From contig NZ_BBYG01000012.1 of NCBI RefSeq assembly GCF_001184025.1, forward strand, positions 186,001 through 250,000: a stretch of 64,000 bases of DNA, read 5' to 3'. Position numbers and translations under genes: made by a program. The DNA comes from Streptomyces maremycinicus. GTDB lineage: Bacteria; Actinomycetota; Actinomycetes; Streptomycetales; Streptomycetaceae. The notes under the pieces were generated by a model. It was given only the letters and a program-made list of their open reading frames with translations. It was not told the origin of the DNA and made no database searches. Positions 18,975 through 27,900 of the stretch are shown here, one piece after another (positions within the stretch are counted from its first letter, which is position 1; every line of letters starts with the position of its first letter).

Positions 18975-20128
18975 GCGGACCAGCTACCGACGGAGAGCTT
19001 TCCGGAGCCCCCGGCGAGGGCACGCGCGCGGTGCGGGCGGGGCTGCCCGAACCGGTGAAGTACGAGCCGACCCTTCCCGGGCCGGTGTTCGCGGCGCACT
19101 TCCACCTGCCGGGCGAGCCCACGGGCCCGTACACCTACGGCCGCGACGAGAACCCGACCTGGACCCACCTCGAGCACGCCATCGGTGAGCTCGAAGCGCC
19201 GGGCCAGGACGACGTCGAGACGCTCGCCTTCGCCTCCGGCATGGCCGCGATCTCGTCGGTGCTGTTCTCCCAGCTGCGGGCCGGTGACGTCGTCGTGCTG
19301 CCCGCCGACGGCTACCAGGTGCTGCCCCTGGTGCGCGCCCAGTTGGAGGCGTACGGCATCGAGGTCCGCACCGCGCCGACCGCCGACGACGCCCAGCTGG
19401 ACGTCCTGGACGACGCGAAGCTGCTGTGGATCGAGTCGCCCTCGAACCCCGGACTGGACGTGTGCGACATCCGGCGGCTCGTCGAGGCGGCACACGCGCG
19501 TGGCGCTCTGGTGGCTGTGGACAACACGCTCGCCACCCCGCTCGGGCAGCGCCCGCTGGAGCTCGGCGCCGACTTCTCGGTGGCCAGCGGCACCAAGCAG
19601 CTCACGGGTCACGGCGACGTCCTCCTCGGCTACGTCACCGGGCGGGCCGGTACGCCGATGACGGCCGTACGCCGCTGGCGCAAGATCGTCGGGGCCATCC
19701 CGGGGCCCATGGAGGCCTGGCTCGCGCACCGGTCGATCGCCACCCTCCAATTGCGCGTCGAGCGCCAGAACGCCACCGCCCTGGCCGTGGCCCAGGTGCT
19801 GCGAGGCAGGCCCGAGGTGACCGGCCTGCGCTACCCGGGGCTGCCGGACGACCCGTCTCACAAGGTCGCCTCGCAGCAGATGCGCCGCTACGGGTGCGTG
19901 ATCTCCTTCACGCTGGCCACGCGCGCGCGTGCCGAGCGTTTCCTCGAGGCACTGCGGATCGTGGACGACGCGACGAGCTTCGGCGGGGTGCGGTCCACCG
20001 CGGAGCGGCGCGGGCGCTGGGGCGGGGACGCGGTACCGGAGGGCTTCATCCGGCTGTCCGTCGGTGCCGAGGATCCCGAGGACCTCGTGGCGGATGTGGT
20101 CCGTGCGCTGGAGGAGTCGGCACGGTGA
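18971..20128 (+). CDS. Cystathionine gamma-lyase/synthase-type PLP enzyme
   Basis: 385-residue Cys/Met-metabolism PLP enzyme. Family features: YTYGRDENPTWTHLEHAI (cofactor phosphate region), FASGMAAISSVL, ESPSNPGLDVCDI, VDNTLATPLGQRPLELGAD, and SGTKQLTGHGDVLLGY with the Schiff-base Lys. The C-terminal SFGGVRSTAERR and RLSVGAED complete the fold. Most like a cystathionine gamma-lyase (cleaves cystathionine to cysteine), but gamma-synthase activity cannot be excluded. Coupled to ptpA by a four-base overlap. Confidence 0.9.
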   Translation: MSGPATDGELSGAPGEGTRAVRAGLPEPVKYEPTLPGPVFAAHFHLPGEPTGPYTYGRDENPTWTHLEHAIGELEAPGQDDVETLAFASGMAAISSVLFSQLRAGDVVVLPADGYQVLPLVRAQLEAYGIEVRTAPTADDAQLDVLDDAKLLWIESPSNPGLDVCDIRRLVEAAHARGALVAVDNTLATPLGQRPLELGADFSVASGTKQLTGHGDVLLGYVTGRAGTPMTAVRRWRKIVGAIPGPMEAWLAHRSIATLQLRVERQNATALAVAQVLRGRPEVTGLRYPGLPDDPSHKVASQQMRRYGCVISFTLATRARAERFLEALRIVDDATSFGGVRSTAERRGRWGGDAVPEGFIRLSVGAEDPEDLVADVVRALEESAR

Positions 20129-20169
20129 CCGCCTTACGGACTCCCGGCCGGGGCCCCGCTACGCGCAAC

Positions 20170-20208
20170 GGACGGTCCGAGCCTCCCCCCTCGTGGCTCG
20201 GACCGTCC
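20170..20208 (+). terminator. Terminator hairpin after the PLP lyase gene
   Basis: Perfect 14-bp stem GGACGGTCCGAGCC ... GGCTCGGACCGTCC with an 11-base loop. Confidence 0.7.
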
Positions 20209-20287
20209 TCGGTTCCACATGCGAAGAACCGCGCGAACAAGGCTAGTTGACTCTGTGTCAGTGTCCAATCACAGTAGCGACAGAGAC

Positions 20288-20305
20288 CTATCGACATATT
20301 TATAG
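20288..20305. promoter_or_regulatory. Candidate LysR-type operator
   Basis: CTAT-N10-ATAG dyad in an AT-rich pocket about 50 bases upstream of the LysR-type start. It fits the T-N11-A style of LysR-type operators. Weak evidence. Confidence 0.35.
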
Positions 20306-20357
20306 TTGGGCCTTGCCTCGGAGCTGGAGGAAGGACGGCGAAAAGGGAGGAAGCCCC

Positions 20358-21263
20358 GTGGATCTGGCCTTGTTGCGCACCTTCGTGACCGTGCACCGGG
20401 CCGGCTCCTTCACCCGCGCCGCCGCACTGCTGGGGCTGTCCCAGCCGGCCGTGACCTCGCAGATCCGCACCCTGGAACGGCAGCTGGGCCGCCCCCTGTT
20501 CCTGCGGCAGGCCCGTGGTGTGACGCCGACGAGCATCGGCGACGAGCTCGCCCACAAGGCCGCTCCCCATCTCGACGCCCTGGTGGAGATCGCCGGGACC
20601 GGCCCCGGCGACGAGTCCGCCGAGCGGACCCTGCACCTCGCCGGGCCTCCCGAATTCACCGCCGAGCGGGCCCTTCCCGCGCTCACCGAGCTGTCCGGCG
20701 ACGACGGCCAGGGTTTCGCCCTGCGTGCCTCCTTCGGGAACGCCGAGGAGGTCCTGGAGGGCCTGGCCGCCGGCCACCACGACCTGGCCATCAGCACGGC
20801 ACGGCCGCGCGGCTCGCTGCTCACCGCCACTCCGCTGTGCGACGAGGAGCACGTCCTGGTCGCCGCCCCGCAGTGGGACGAGCGGATCGACGCCGACAAG
20901 CCGGGCCGCAAGGGCGCGTCCGCGCTGGAGAACCTCCCGGTGGTCGAGGTCCATGAATCGCTGCCCCTGGTCTCCCGCTACTGGGCCTCTGTCTTCGACG
21001 CCCGCCCCGCCGCTTCGGGCACCGTCATCGTGCCCGACCTGCGCGCGGTCCTCGCGTGTGCGGCCGCGGGCGCCGGTCTGGCGGTCCTTCCCCGCTACCT
21101 GTGCGCGGCGGCGCTGGAGCGCGGTGACATCGTCGCGCTGCACGAGCCGGCGGTGCCGCCGCTGAGGACATACGTCCTCGTGGCGCGCACAGGAACGCTG
21201 GCGACACCGCATATCGCGCGAGCCCACGAGTGGCTGCTGGGCGCCGCCACGGCGTGGTGCTGA
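20358..21263 (+). CDS. LysR-family transcriptional regulator
   Basis: 301 residues from GTG 20358, preceded by GGGAGG at seven bases. The N-terminal winged helix (DLALLRTFVTVHRAGSFTRAAALLGLSQPAVTSQIRTLE) is classic LysR, followed by a two-lobed substrate-binding domain (about 90-295; VLACAAAGAGLAVLPRYL near the end). Target and effector are unknown. Neither neighbour is divergently arranged in the usual LysR way: the lyase and NUDIX genes run in the same direction. Confidence 0.9.
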   Translation: MDLALLRTFVTVHRAGSFTRAAALLGLSQPAVTSQIRTLERQLGRPLFLRQARGVTPTSIGDELAHKAAPHLDALVEIAGTGPGDESAERTLHLAGPPEFTAERALPALTELSGDDGQGFALRASFGNAEEVLEGLAAGHHDLAISTARPRGSLLTATPLCDEEHVLVAAPQWDERIDADKPGRKGASALENLPVVEVHESLPLVSRYWASVFDARPAASGTVIVPDLRAVLACAAAGAGLAVLPRYLCAAALERGDIVALHEPAVPPLRTYVLVARTGTLATPHIARAHEWLLGAATAWC

Positions 21264-21329
21264 GCCGGTTTACGCGCGGTGACAAGAAGCGACCGCAAGG
21301 AACGGGCCCGACCTGCGGCCTCTCCCGAT

Positions 21330-21343
21330 GTTTCACGTGGAAC
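21330..21343. other. parS-like site (one mismatch) upstream of the NUDIX gene
   Basis: GTTTCACGTGGAAC, one mismatch to parS, ending 21 bases before the NUDIX ATG. Confidence 0.65.
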
Positions 21344-21364
21344 CAGCCGGGCCACATTTCTCCC

Positions 21365-21847
21365 ATGACCGTCCGACCCGTGGTCAAGCGCACCGCACGA
21401 GCCGTTCTGCTGGACGGCGACAACCTGATCCTGATCAAGCGCACCAAGCCCGGTGTGGATCCCTACTGGGTCACGCCCGGTGGCGGGGTCGAACCGGATG
21501 ACGCCACCGTGGTGGACGCCCTGCACCGCGAGGTGCACGAAGAACTCGGCGCCAAGATCACCGACGTGGTGCCCTGCTTCGTCGACACCGTCGAGCACAT
21601 CGGTGACGACGGAGGTGCGACCGGCGTGAAGGTGCAGCACTTCTTCGTCTGCCGCCTGGAGTCCATGGACCCGTCCCAGCGTCACGGCCCCGAGATCGAG
21701 GAACCCGCCGGGGAGTACGAGATCGTCCGGGTGCCGTTCACCCGGGTCGGGATCGCCTCCGTCCACCTCGTCCCGCTGTCGCTGCGACATTATCTCGACG
21801 GCAACATCGAGGGCGTCCGCGCCATGCACGCGCCCGACCTCGGCTGA
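21365..21847 (+). CDS. NUDIX hydrolase
   Basis: 160-residue pyrophosphohydrolase. The Nudix box runs from GGGVEPDDATVVDALHREV to HEELGA (about residues 38-62), with the REVHEELG metal-binding Glu residues intact. The substrate class (nucleotide sugar, ADP-ribose or oxidised nucleotide) cannot be read from the sequence. The ATG at 21365 lacks a Shine-Dalgarno, so translation may be leaderless. A parS-like site lies in its promoter region. Confidence 0.9.
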   Translation: MTVRPVVKRTARAVLLDGDNLILIKRTKPGVDPYWVTPGGGVEPDDATVVDALHREVHEELGAKITDVVPCFVDTVEHIGDDGGATGVKVQHFFVCRLESMDPSQRHGPEIEEPAGEYEIVRVPFTRVGIASVHLVPLSLRHYLDGNIEGVRAMHAPDLG

Positions 21848-21885
21848 GGGCCGGACGCCGTCCGGGGACGTCGCGCGGCGCCGGG

Positions 21886-23631
21886 TCAGCTTCCGGTCGC
21901 GACGAGTTCCTCGACCGAGTCGTGGCGTATGCGCTCCTCGGGGATGCCGACGCCGCGCAGGGCGTCCACTCCGCTGCGGATCATGCCGGGCGGGCCGGAG
22001 ACAAAGGCGTCGTACTCGGCCCAGGGCCCGAAGGTGCGTATCGCGTCCGGCAACTGGAGCAGGCCGTGCCGGTCGACCACCGGTCGGACCTCGAGCCAGG
22101 AGTGGGACTGCTTCAGCCGGAGCATCGTGTCGATGTCGTACAGGTCGTGATCGCTGCGCGCGCCGTAGAACACCTCGACCGGACGCCGGGTGCCGTGCTC
22201 GGCGACATCCTCGACCAGTGCCTTGATGGGGGCTATGCCGGTGCCGCCGCCGAGGCAGAGCAGTCCGCTGTCCCGGGTGTGGTCGACGGTCATCGAACCC
22301 GCCGGGGGACCGAGCCGGATGACGTCACCGGGCCGGGCGCGGTGCACCAGGGCGCTGGACACCCAGCCCGCGGGGACGGCCTTCACATGGAACGCCAGCA
22401 GGCCGTCGGAGCGGGGCGCCGAGGCGAAGGAGTAGTGCCGCCAGATCCGCGGCCACCAGGGCGTCTCCAGGCTCGCGTACTGCCCGGCGAGGAAGGGGTA
22501 GGGCTGGTTGGGGCGGACGGTGAGGACGGCGACGTCCGGCGTTCTGAGGTCGTGGGTGACGACCTCCGCGTACCACCAGGGCGGGGCCCGCAGTTCGTCC
22601 ACGGCCGCCGCGTCGATCATGACCTGGGAGATCGTGGTGTAGGTCCGGACCCAGGCCGCCTCCGTCTCGGCGTTCCACACGGCTCCCGCGTACTTGCTCA
22701 GGGCGCCGATGAGGCACTCGCCGACGGCCGGATAGTGCTCGGGCCTGGTGCCGTACTTGCGGTGGCCACGACCCAGGTTCTGGAGGTAGTCGACGAGGAC
22801 CGTCTTGTTGTCTATGTGCTCGGCGGCGGTGAGCAGTGCCTTGAGGAGCCGGTCCCGCTGGGCGTCCATGGCGGGCGGGAACAGAGAGCGCAGATCGGGA
22901 TGGCGGACGAACAGCAGCGCGTAGAAGTACGACGTGACCTTGTCGGCCACCGGGGCCACCTCGGCCATCGTGCGCCGGACGAGGACGGCGTCCGGAGACG
23001 CGGAGCTGACGGGCGTCGGCCGCTGAGCGGGCTTCGGGGACTCGGCGGGCGAGTCGGTGAACTGCCGTACGGACGAACGGGACTCGGCGAGCACGGGCCG
23101 CGGCGGGGACGGGGGCGCATCCGCCGAGACTGAGGCCGAAGCCGAGGCCGAAGCCGACGGCTGCGGCTGCGGCCGGGACGTCGACGGCTGGAAAGGAGTC
23201 CAGGGTTCGGCGCGGCCCTGTGCGGTGTCGGGTGTCACGGGCGGGCCCGGTGCCCCGGCCGGGGCGGGCGTCCGGGGCTGGGCGGAGGGTGCTGCGTCGG
23301 CGGGCCGGCGGACCTCGTCCGTGGATCCCGGCCAGGGCGGCGAGTGGGTCTGTGCGCTCGCGGGGGCGGTCGTCGCATCAGGGACCGACGCGTCGGAAGT
23401 CGGCGGGTCCGGGGGTATTCGGCGCTCGGTGTCCGTGGTGCCGCCCTCAGGCGCGTCCCCGTGGGGGTCGACCGCGGTGCGTCCCACCGGGCGCAGTGCG
23501 GCCAGGCGTCGACCCTCGGAAGCCCCTTGCTCGCCCTGCGGAGCCGGCTCCGGCTGCTTGCGCGGGGTGAACCATCCGTCCCCGCCGCCGGACATGCCGT
23601 TGTCGGCCGACCTGCTGGCCGGAGCGTCCAT
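21886..23631 (-). CDS. Flavohaemoglobin-like globin-reductase with long disordered N-terminus
   Basis: 581 residues from ATG 23631 (GGCGAGG upstream); the open frame extends 62 codons further. Residues 1 to about 210 are Pro/Ala/Ser-rich with an ASASASASVSAD run and no fold. A globin domain follows (VRRTMAEVAPVADKVTSYFYALLFVRHPDLRSLFP ... with the proximal-His region RGHRKYG), then a ferredoxin-NADP reductase module: RHYSFASAPR (FAD), GPPAGSMTVD, LCLGGGTGIAPIKAL (NADPH) and VSGPPGMI. Likely nitric-oxide dioxygenase or oxygen sensing. The long disordered N-terminus is atypical for Hmp. Confidence 0.85.
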   Translation of the reverse strand: MDAPASRSADNGMSGGGDGWFTPRKQPEPAPQGEQGASEGRRLAALRPVGRTAVDPHGDAPEGGTTDTERRIPPDPPTSDASVPDATTAPASAQTHSPPWPGSTDEVRRPADAAPSAQPRTPAPAGAPGPPVTPDTAQGRAEPWTPFQPSTSRPQPQPSASASASASVSADAPPSPPRPVLAESRSSVRQFTDSPAESPKPAQRPTPVSSASPDAVLVRRTMAEVAPVADKVTSYFYALLFVRHPDLRSLFPPAMDAQRDRLLKALLTAAEHIDNKTVLVDYLQNLGRGHRKYGTRPEHYPAVGECLIGALSKYAGAVWNAETEAAWVRTYTTISQVMIDAAAVDELRAPPWWYAEVVTHDLRTPDVAVLTVRPNQPYPFLAGQYASLETPWWPRIWRHYSFASAPRSDGLLAFHVKAVPAGWVSSALVHRARPGDVIRLGPPAGSMTVDHTRDSGLLCLGGGTGIAPIKALVEDVAEHGTRRPVEVFYGARSDHDLYDIDTMLRLKQSHSWLEVRPVVDRHGLLQLPDAIRTFGPWAEYDAFVSGPPGMIRSGVDALRGVGIPEERIRHDSVEELVATGS

Positions 23632-24059
23632 GGTGTGCCTCGCCTCGAACATCTTTCGGTCGGTCTGCGCACTTCCTGGATCGGAAGGTGCCTGCTTCCC
23701 CCGCAAAGGGCCTGTTCTTCCGTTCGGTTCCACGACCAGGGCCGCCGCGGTCCACCCGTATGTCCCCTCCCGTACCCCCACGGAGGACGGCTGTGCGGGT
23801 TCGGGCTGCACTTTCACCGCAGCATCGCATCCTGTCCGGACGCCTCGGTCACATCACCGGAAATGCGGGTCTTCGATCTCTCCGTCCCGTTAGGCTGCAT
23901 TGCCCTGTTCTCGGCTCGCGCGGAACACATGAACCGCGTCGCGCGCACTTCGTTCCGGAAGCGAACCGGAGTCGACCATACCGGCCGTCGTCCGCCGCAC
24001 AAGTCCCGCCCTTCCGTCACCGGAACACGCTCGTCACGCGATGGGCGGATTTTCCTCAA
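23632..24059. other. Gap between HAD phosphatase and globin-reductase genes
   Basis: 428 bases on the way into the globin-reductase gene. The first 186 bases are an in-frame extension of that gene, which may or may not be translated. The remainder holds no reading frame I would accept and presumably contains the promoter. No operator or terminator was recognised. Confidence 0.4.
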
Positions 24060-24692
24060 TCAGCCTTCGCCGCATACCAATTCATAGGCATCCCACAGAT
24101 CCTTTCCCACGTAGGAGTGGGTCGCGAGGCCCGCCAGATGGTGGTCCGAGTTGACCGCCACGGACACCGGCACGACCCCGAACAGATCCTTGTCGGAGAG
24201 CGAATCGCCGTAAGCGACACAGTCATCCCGCTTCACTCCGAACTCCGCGCAGAGCCGGTCGGCGATCAGCACCTTCGCGGCCGCGCTCAGCGCTCCCGCC
24301 GGGTCCAAGGGCTCGCTGAAGGGGACCGCCGGGAACCGGGACCCGTACGTCGCGTGGGCGCCCCAGCCGGTGAGTCTTTCGACGAAGAAGGAAGGCGAGA
24401 GCGACACGACCGCGCAGTACTCTCCCCGGCGTCTGATCTCGGTCCAGACATCGCGGATGCGAGCCAGCCACGGCGCCCCGTCGAAGGCCGCCGTCACATG
24501 CTCCTCGGTGAGCTCAGCCCAGAGGTCGTACACCTGCGCCGCGTACTCCGGCGGCCCGATCAACCCCGCCGAGATCGAGCGCTCCAGCGCCACCGTCTGG
24601 GCTTCCAGACCTAGTTGGCGTGAGATCTCCAACGGGGCCGACGTCCCGTGCATCAGGGTGCCGTCGAGGTCGAAGAGGTGAAGTCTCGCCAT
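24060..24692 (-). CDS. HAD-family phosphatase (SerB-like)
   Basis: 210 residues. HAD motifs in order: DLDGTLMHG (motif I, nucleophile Asp8), VVSLSPSFFVERLTGWG (motif II), AAKVLIADRL (motif III Lys) and YGDSLSDKDLF (motif IV). The arrangement is that of the phosphoserine-phosphatase-like subgroup, cytoplasmic. The substrate is not determined. The start ATG is good although the Shine-Dalgarno is weak. Confidence 0.88.
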   Translation of the reverse strand: MARLHLFDLDGTLMHGTSAPLEISRQLGLEAQTVALERSISAGLIGPPEYAAQVYDLWAELTEEHVTAAFDGAPWLARIRDVWTEIRRRGEYCAVVSLSPSFFVERLTGWGAHATYGSRFPAVPFSEPLDPAGALSAAAKVLIADRLCAEFGVKRDDCVAYGDSLSDKDLFGVVPVSVAVNSDHHLAGLATHSYVGKDLWDAYELVCGEG

Positions 24693-24760
24693 GGCCCGAG
24701 GCTAACGGGCCGTCCTGACACCTCCCTGACAGGGCTCCTCACGCGGTGCCGTTCGCCCCT

Positions 24761-24774
24761 GTTTCACGTGAAAC
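24761..24774. other. parS site (perfect)
   Basis: GTTTCACGTGAAAC upstream of the HAD phosphatase gene (69 bases from its start), between divergent genes. Confidence 0.9.
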
Positions 24775-24823
24775 ACTCCCGCGCCCGCCGCTTCGGTGAG
24801 CATCGGACGGTGGGCTGTGAGCC

Positions 24824-24901
24824 GTGGGCAATGAGCGGTGGGCGATGGGTGGTGGGTGGTGGGTGGCGGGTGGCGGGTGGTGGGCAATGAGCGGTGGGCG
24901 A
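24824..24901 (+). repeat. G-rich 7-base tandem repeat flanked by 22-base direct repeats
   Basis: A 22-base sequence starting GTGGGCAATGAGCGGTGGGC occurs at 24824-24845 and again at 24880-24901. Between them are five heptads (T/C)GGGTGG. The plus strand has many GGG runs and could form a G-quadruplex. It is about 85 bases upstream of the GNAT gene start. Confidence 0.8.
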
Positions 24902-24984
24902 CGCGCCAGGGCGTGGCCAAAAGCACGTACGTCCCAGGGGAAACAGGTGGACGCCGACGGTACGGGTCGGACAGCCTGACCTGC

Positions 24985-25851
24985 GTGCCGACTCCTTCCC
25001 TCACCGCTCTGCCCATCCGCCGTCTGACGCACCGCGACCTCACCGCCTGTGCCGACTTGTCCGAGGACCGGGGGTGGCCGCGCGAGGAGCACAAGTGGGG
25101 CCTGCTCCTGTCGGCCGGAACGGGTTACGGCATCGACGATCCCGACGGCGGACTCGTTGCCGCCTGCGTCGTCACCGAGTACGGCCCGCACGGGCGTCCC
25201 ACCCTCGGTGCCATCGGCATGGTGCTGGTGGCGGAACGGCACGCCCGGCAGGGCATCGGCCGGCGGCTGATGCGGCACGTCGTCTCCTTGATGGGCACCA
25301 CCCCGCTGACCCTGCACGCCACACCCAACGGCCGTCCGCTCTACGAGGAGCTGGGCTTCAAGGTCACCGGCCGGGCGGAAATGGTGCGCGGGCGTCTCGC
25401 GGTGGACGAGACCGCTTCGGCCGTCGCCACCCGCGCGGCCACGGCCGAGGACCTCAGGGCGATCCTCCGGCTCGACGAGGAGGTCTTCGGCACCGATCGA
25501 ACGCATGTGATCACCCGGCTGCCCGCCTTCGCCGACCGGTTGCGGGTGGCCGAGGACGACGGCCGGATCATCGGTTACGCGGCCGCGTGGCCCAACATGG
25601 ACACCCATGTCGTGGGCCCGCTGATCGCCAGGGACACGGAGACCGCGAAGGCCCTGCTGGCCTCCCTCGCCGCCCGTACGGAACGGCCGTTGCGTACCGA
25701 TATCGACGTGCGGCACGAGGAACTGCTGGAGTGGGTGAAAGCCAGGGGTCTGGAATCCGTCGCCTTCAACGCCGTGATGACCCACGGGATCACCGAGTTG
25801 CCGGGCGACTGGAGCCGCCGGTTCGCTCCGCTGACGGTGGCAGCCGGCTGA
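24985..25851 (+). CDS. Tandem GNAT acetyltransferase
   Basis: 288 residues from GTG 24985 (VPTPSLTALPIRRLTHRDL); the longer frame upstream translates the G-rich repeat and is unlikely. Two acetyl-CoA-binding folds: the first (about 10-130) shows VLVAERHARQGIGRRLMRH, the acetyl-CoA loop; the second (about 145-280) is a degenerate GNAT/DUF-like domain (LRLDEEVFGTDR, GRIIGYAAAW). Substrate unknown. No Shine-Dalgarno is visible, so the start carries some doubt. Confidence 0.82.
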   Translation: MPTPSLTALPIRRLTHRDLTACADLSEDRGWPREEHKWGLLLSAGTGYGIDDPDGGLVAACVVTEYGPHGRPTLGAIGMVLVAERHARQGIGRRLMRHVVSLMGTTPLTLHATPNGRPLYEELGFKVTGRAEMVRGRLAVDETASAVATRAATAEDLRAILRLDEEVFGTDRTHVITRLPAFADRLRVAEDDGRIIGYAAAWPNMDTHVVGPLIARDTETAKALLASLAARTERPLRTDIDVRHEELLEWVKARGLESVAFNAVMTHGITELPGDWSRRFAPLTVAAG

Positions 25852-25867
25852 TCCGGGGGACACGGCG

Positions 25868-25904
25868 GAACGCCGGTTCCCGTGATGGTCGGGAACCGGC
25901 GTTC
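25868..25904. terminator. Bidirectional terminator
   Basis: Perfect 15-bp stem GAACGCCGGTTCCCG ... CGGGAACCGGCGTTC between the convergent GNAT and GlcG-like genes. Confidence 0.75.
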
Positions 25905-25921
25905 TCGGTGGGGGTGACAGG

Positions 25922-26341
25922 TCAGGCGAGCGTCTCCACGGCAGCCGTGGCGAAGCCGTGGTCCTGCTCCGGGGCGCCGCCCCCGACGCCGATCGCACCG
26001 ATCAGACGGCCGTCACGGTGCACCGGCACCCCGCCGGCGATGAACAGCAGCGGCCGGTCGAGCGCGGTGGGCAGGGTGTGGAAGAGGCCGCCGGGCTGAA
26101 CGGCCTCGACGAGGTCGGCCGTGGGCGCGTTCAGCTGAAGTGCCGTGTACGCCTTGCGTGTGCTCGTCTCCCCGGAGATCAGTACGGCCCGGTCATCGCG
26201 CCGGAAGGCCAGCAGATGGCCGCCGGCGTCAAGGACGGTGACGCTGACTGTGACCTCGGCGGCCTCGGCTGCACGGCGGGCCGCGGTGACGAGGGCTTCG
26301 GCGTCCTGAATGGTCAGCGGCGCGACGGTGGTGGTGCTCAT
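25922..26341 (-). CDS. GlcG/HbpS-family haem-binding-like protein
   Basis: 139 residues, DUF336/GlcG fold: TIQDAEALVTAARRAAE, VTVLDAGGHLLAFRRDD, STRKAYTALQLNAPT and the terminal GGVPVHRDGRLIGAIGVGG. Streptomyces HbpS belongs to this family and is a haem- and redox-sensing accessory protein, but HbpS has a signal peptide and this copy does not, so it is probably cytoplasmic. AAGGAG lies upstream. It sits downstream of the MFS gene on the same strand, with a gap of about 200 bases. Confidence 0.85.
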   Translation of the reverse strand: MSTTTVAPLTIQDAEALVTAARRAAEAAEVTVSVTVLDAGGHLLAFRRDDRAVLISGETSTRKAYTALQLNAPTADLVEAVQPGGLFHTLPTALDRPLLFIAGGVPVHRDGRLIGAIGVGGGAPEQDHGFATAAVETLA

Positions 26342-26542
26342 GAGGGGAACTTCTCCTTGCGGTGTTGGCGGGGGGTGCTGCCGGAATCCGGCGCGGGTTC
26401 GACAGGACCGAGGTCTCAGTGCCGCGGTATCGGTGCCGAGGTTTCGGTGCCGAGGTCGTGATGCGGTCGAGGTCCGCGGGTGGTCGGGGACGGTCGCCTG
26501 CTCGCCGGGACGTCCCTGGCCCGGCGAGGTGACCGAGGGGTC

Positions 26543-27757
26543 TTACCGGTGGACGGCGGTCCGCGACGCGACGGGCGTTCCACCACCGGCGACCACGGCA
26601 CCGGCAGGAGCGTTCTCACGGCGCTCCAGTGCGGCCGAGACGACGGCGAGGAGCAGGGCGCCCGCGGCGAGGGCGGCTCCGACCCAGTTCGGGGCGGTGT
26701 AGCCGAGTCCGGCGGCGATGACGAGGCCGCCGAGCCAGGCGGACAGCGCGTTGCCCAGGTTGAAGGCGCCGATGTTCACGGCCGAGGCCAGCGTCGGCGC
26801 ACCGTGGGCCTGGTCCAGGACGCGCTTCTGGAGCGGCGGGACGGTGGCGAAGCCCAGGGCGCCGATCAGGGCGATCGTGACGGCCGCCAGGACCTTGTGG
26901 TGGGCGGTGAGGGTGAAGAGCGCCAGGACGACCGCCAGGGCGCCCAGGGAGACGTACAGCATCGGCATCAGCGCGCGGTCAGCGTACCTGCCGCCGACGA
27001 GGTTGCCGCCGACCATGCCGAGCCCGAAGAGGACCAGCAGCCAGGTGACGGACCCGTCGGCGAAGCCGGTCACGTGCGTCATCATCGGCGTGATGTAGGT
27101 GATGGCCGCGAAGACGCCGCCGAAGCCGAGGACGGTCATCGCCATGGCGAGCAGTACCTGGACGTTCTTGAAGGCGGCCAGCTCGTGCCGCAGGTTCACT
27201 CCCTCGGCCCGCGGCATCTCGGGCACGAGCCTGGCGACACCGGTCAGGCCCACGACGCCGAGCGCGGCGACGACGGCGAAGGTGACGCGCCAGCCGACGC
27301 TCTGTCCGACGAGGGTGCCCAGCGGAACGCCCACGACGTTGGCGACGGTGAGGCCGGTGAACATCATGGCGATGGCCCCGGCCTTCTTGTCCGGTGCGAC
27401 CAGGTCCGCCGCGACGACCGAGCCGATGCCGAAGAAGGCTCCGTGGGCGAGTGAGGCGACCACGCGGCCGATCAGCATCACGGTGAACGACGGGGCGACG
27501 GCGGAGAGCAGGTTGCCGATGATGAACAGGCCCATGAGCAGCATCAGCATCCGCTTGCGGGAGACCTTGGTGCCGAGGACCGTCATGAGCGGGGCACCGA
27601 ACATGACCCCGAGCGCGTAGCCGGTCACCAGGAAGCCGGCCGTGGGGATGGAGACCCCGAAGTCGGCCGCGACCTCGGGCAGCAGACCCATGATCACGAA
27701 CTCGGTCGTTCCGATTCCGAAGGCCCCGATCGCGAGGGCCAGAAGCGCGAGAGGCAT
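26543..27757 (-). CDS. MFS efflux transporter (DHA1, AraJ/YdhP-like)
   Basis: 404 residues with 12 predicted membrane helices, starting MPLALLALAIGAFGIGTTEF and carrying the family motifs FVIMGLLPEVAADFGVS, VLGTKVSRKRML (loop 2-3) and GRVVASLAHGAFFGIGSVVA. Proton-driven drug or sugar efflux is typical of this group; the substrate is unknown. ATG 27757 was chosen over an upstream one because homologous proteins begin at this hydrophobic segment. Divergent from the MarR gene, which probably controls it. Confidence 0.88.
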   Translation of the reverse strand: MPLALLALAIGAFGIGTTEFVIMGLLPEVAADFGVSIPTAGFLVTGYALGVMFGAPLMTVLGTKVSRKRMLMLLMGLFIIGNLLSAVAPSFTVMLIGRVVASLAHGAFFGIGSVVAADLVAPDKKAGAIAMMFTGLTVANVVGVPLGTLVGQSVGWRVTFAVVAALGVVGLTGVARLVPEMPRAEGVNLRHELAAFKNVQVLLAMAMTVLGFGGVFAAITYITPMMTHVTGFADGSVTWLLVLFGLGMVGGNLVGGRYADRALMPMLYVSLGALAVVLALFTLTAHHKVLAAVTIALIGALGFATVPPLQKRVLDQAHGAPTLASAVNIGAFNLGNALSAWLGGLVIAAGLGYTAPNWVGAALAAGALLLAVVSAALERRENAPAGAVVAGGGTPVASRTAVHR

Positions 27758-27781
27758 AGGGGGTAAGACCTTCCCAGACGA

Positions 27782-27836
27782 TTGCAGATGCGCTTTGCGT
27801 GCGTTCACAATAGTTGCACACGCTGGCTATCTGCAA
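27782..27836. promoter_or_regulatory. Candidate MarR operator in the MFS/marR divergent promoter
   Basis: TTGCAGAT (27782-27789) and its inverse ATCTGCAA (27829-27836), with another TTGCA at 27815-27819 forming GTTGCA-N12-TGCAAC. The repeated TTGCA half-sites in the shared intergenic region are a plausible regulator site. Confidence 0.45.
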
Positions 27837-27900
27837 CCGCCGTATATCGCGAAGCTGCTCTATCCTGGTGTCAGCCGCTCCGGGACGGAGGAGAACCCCT

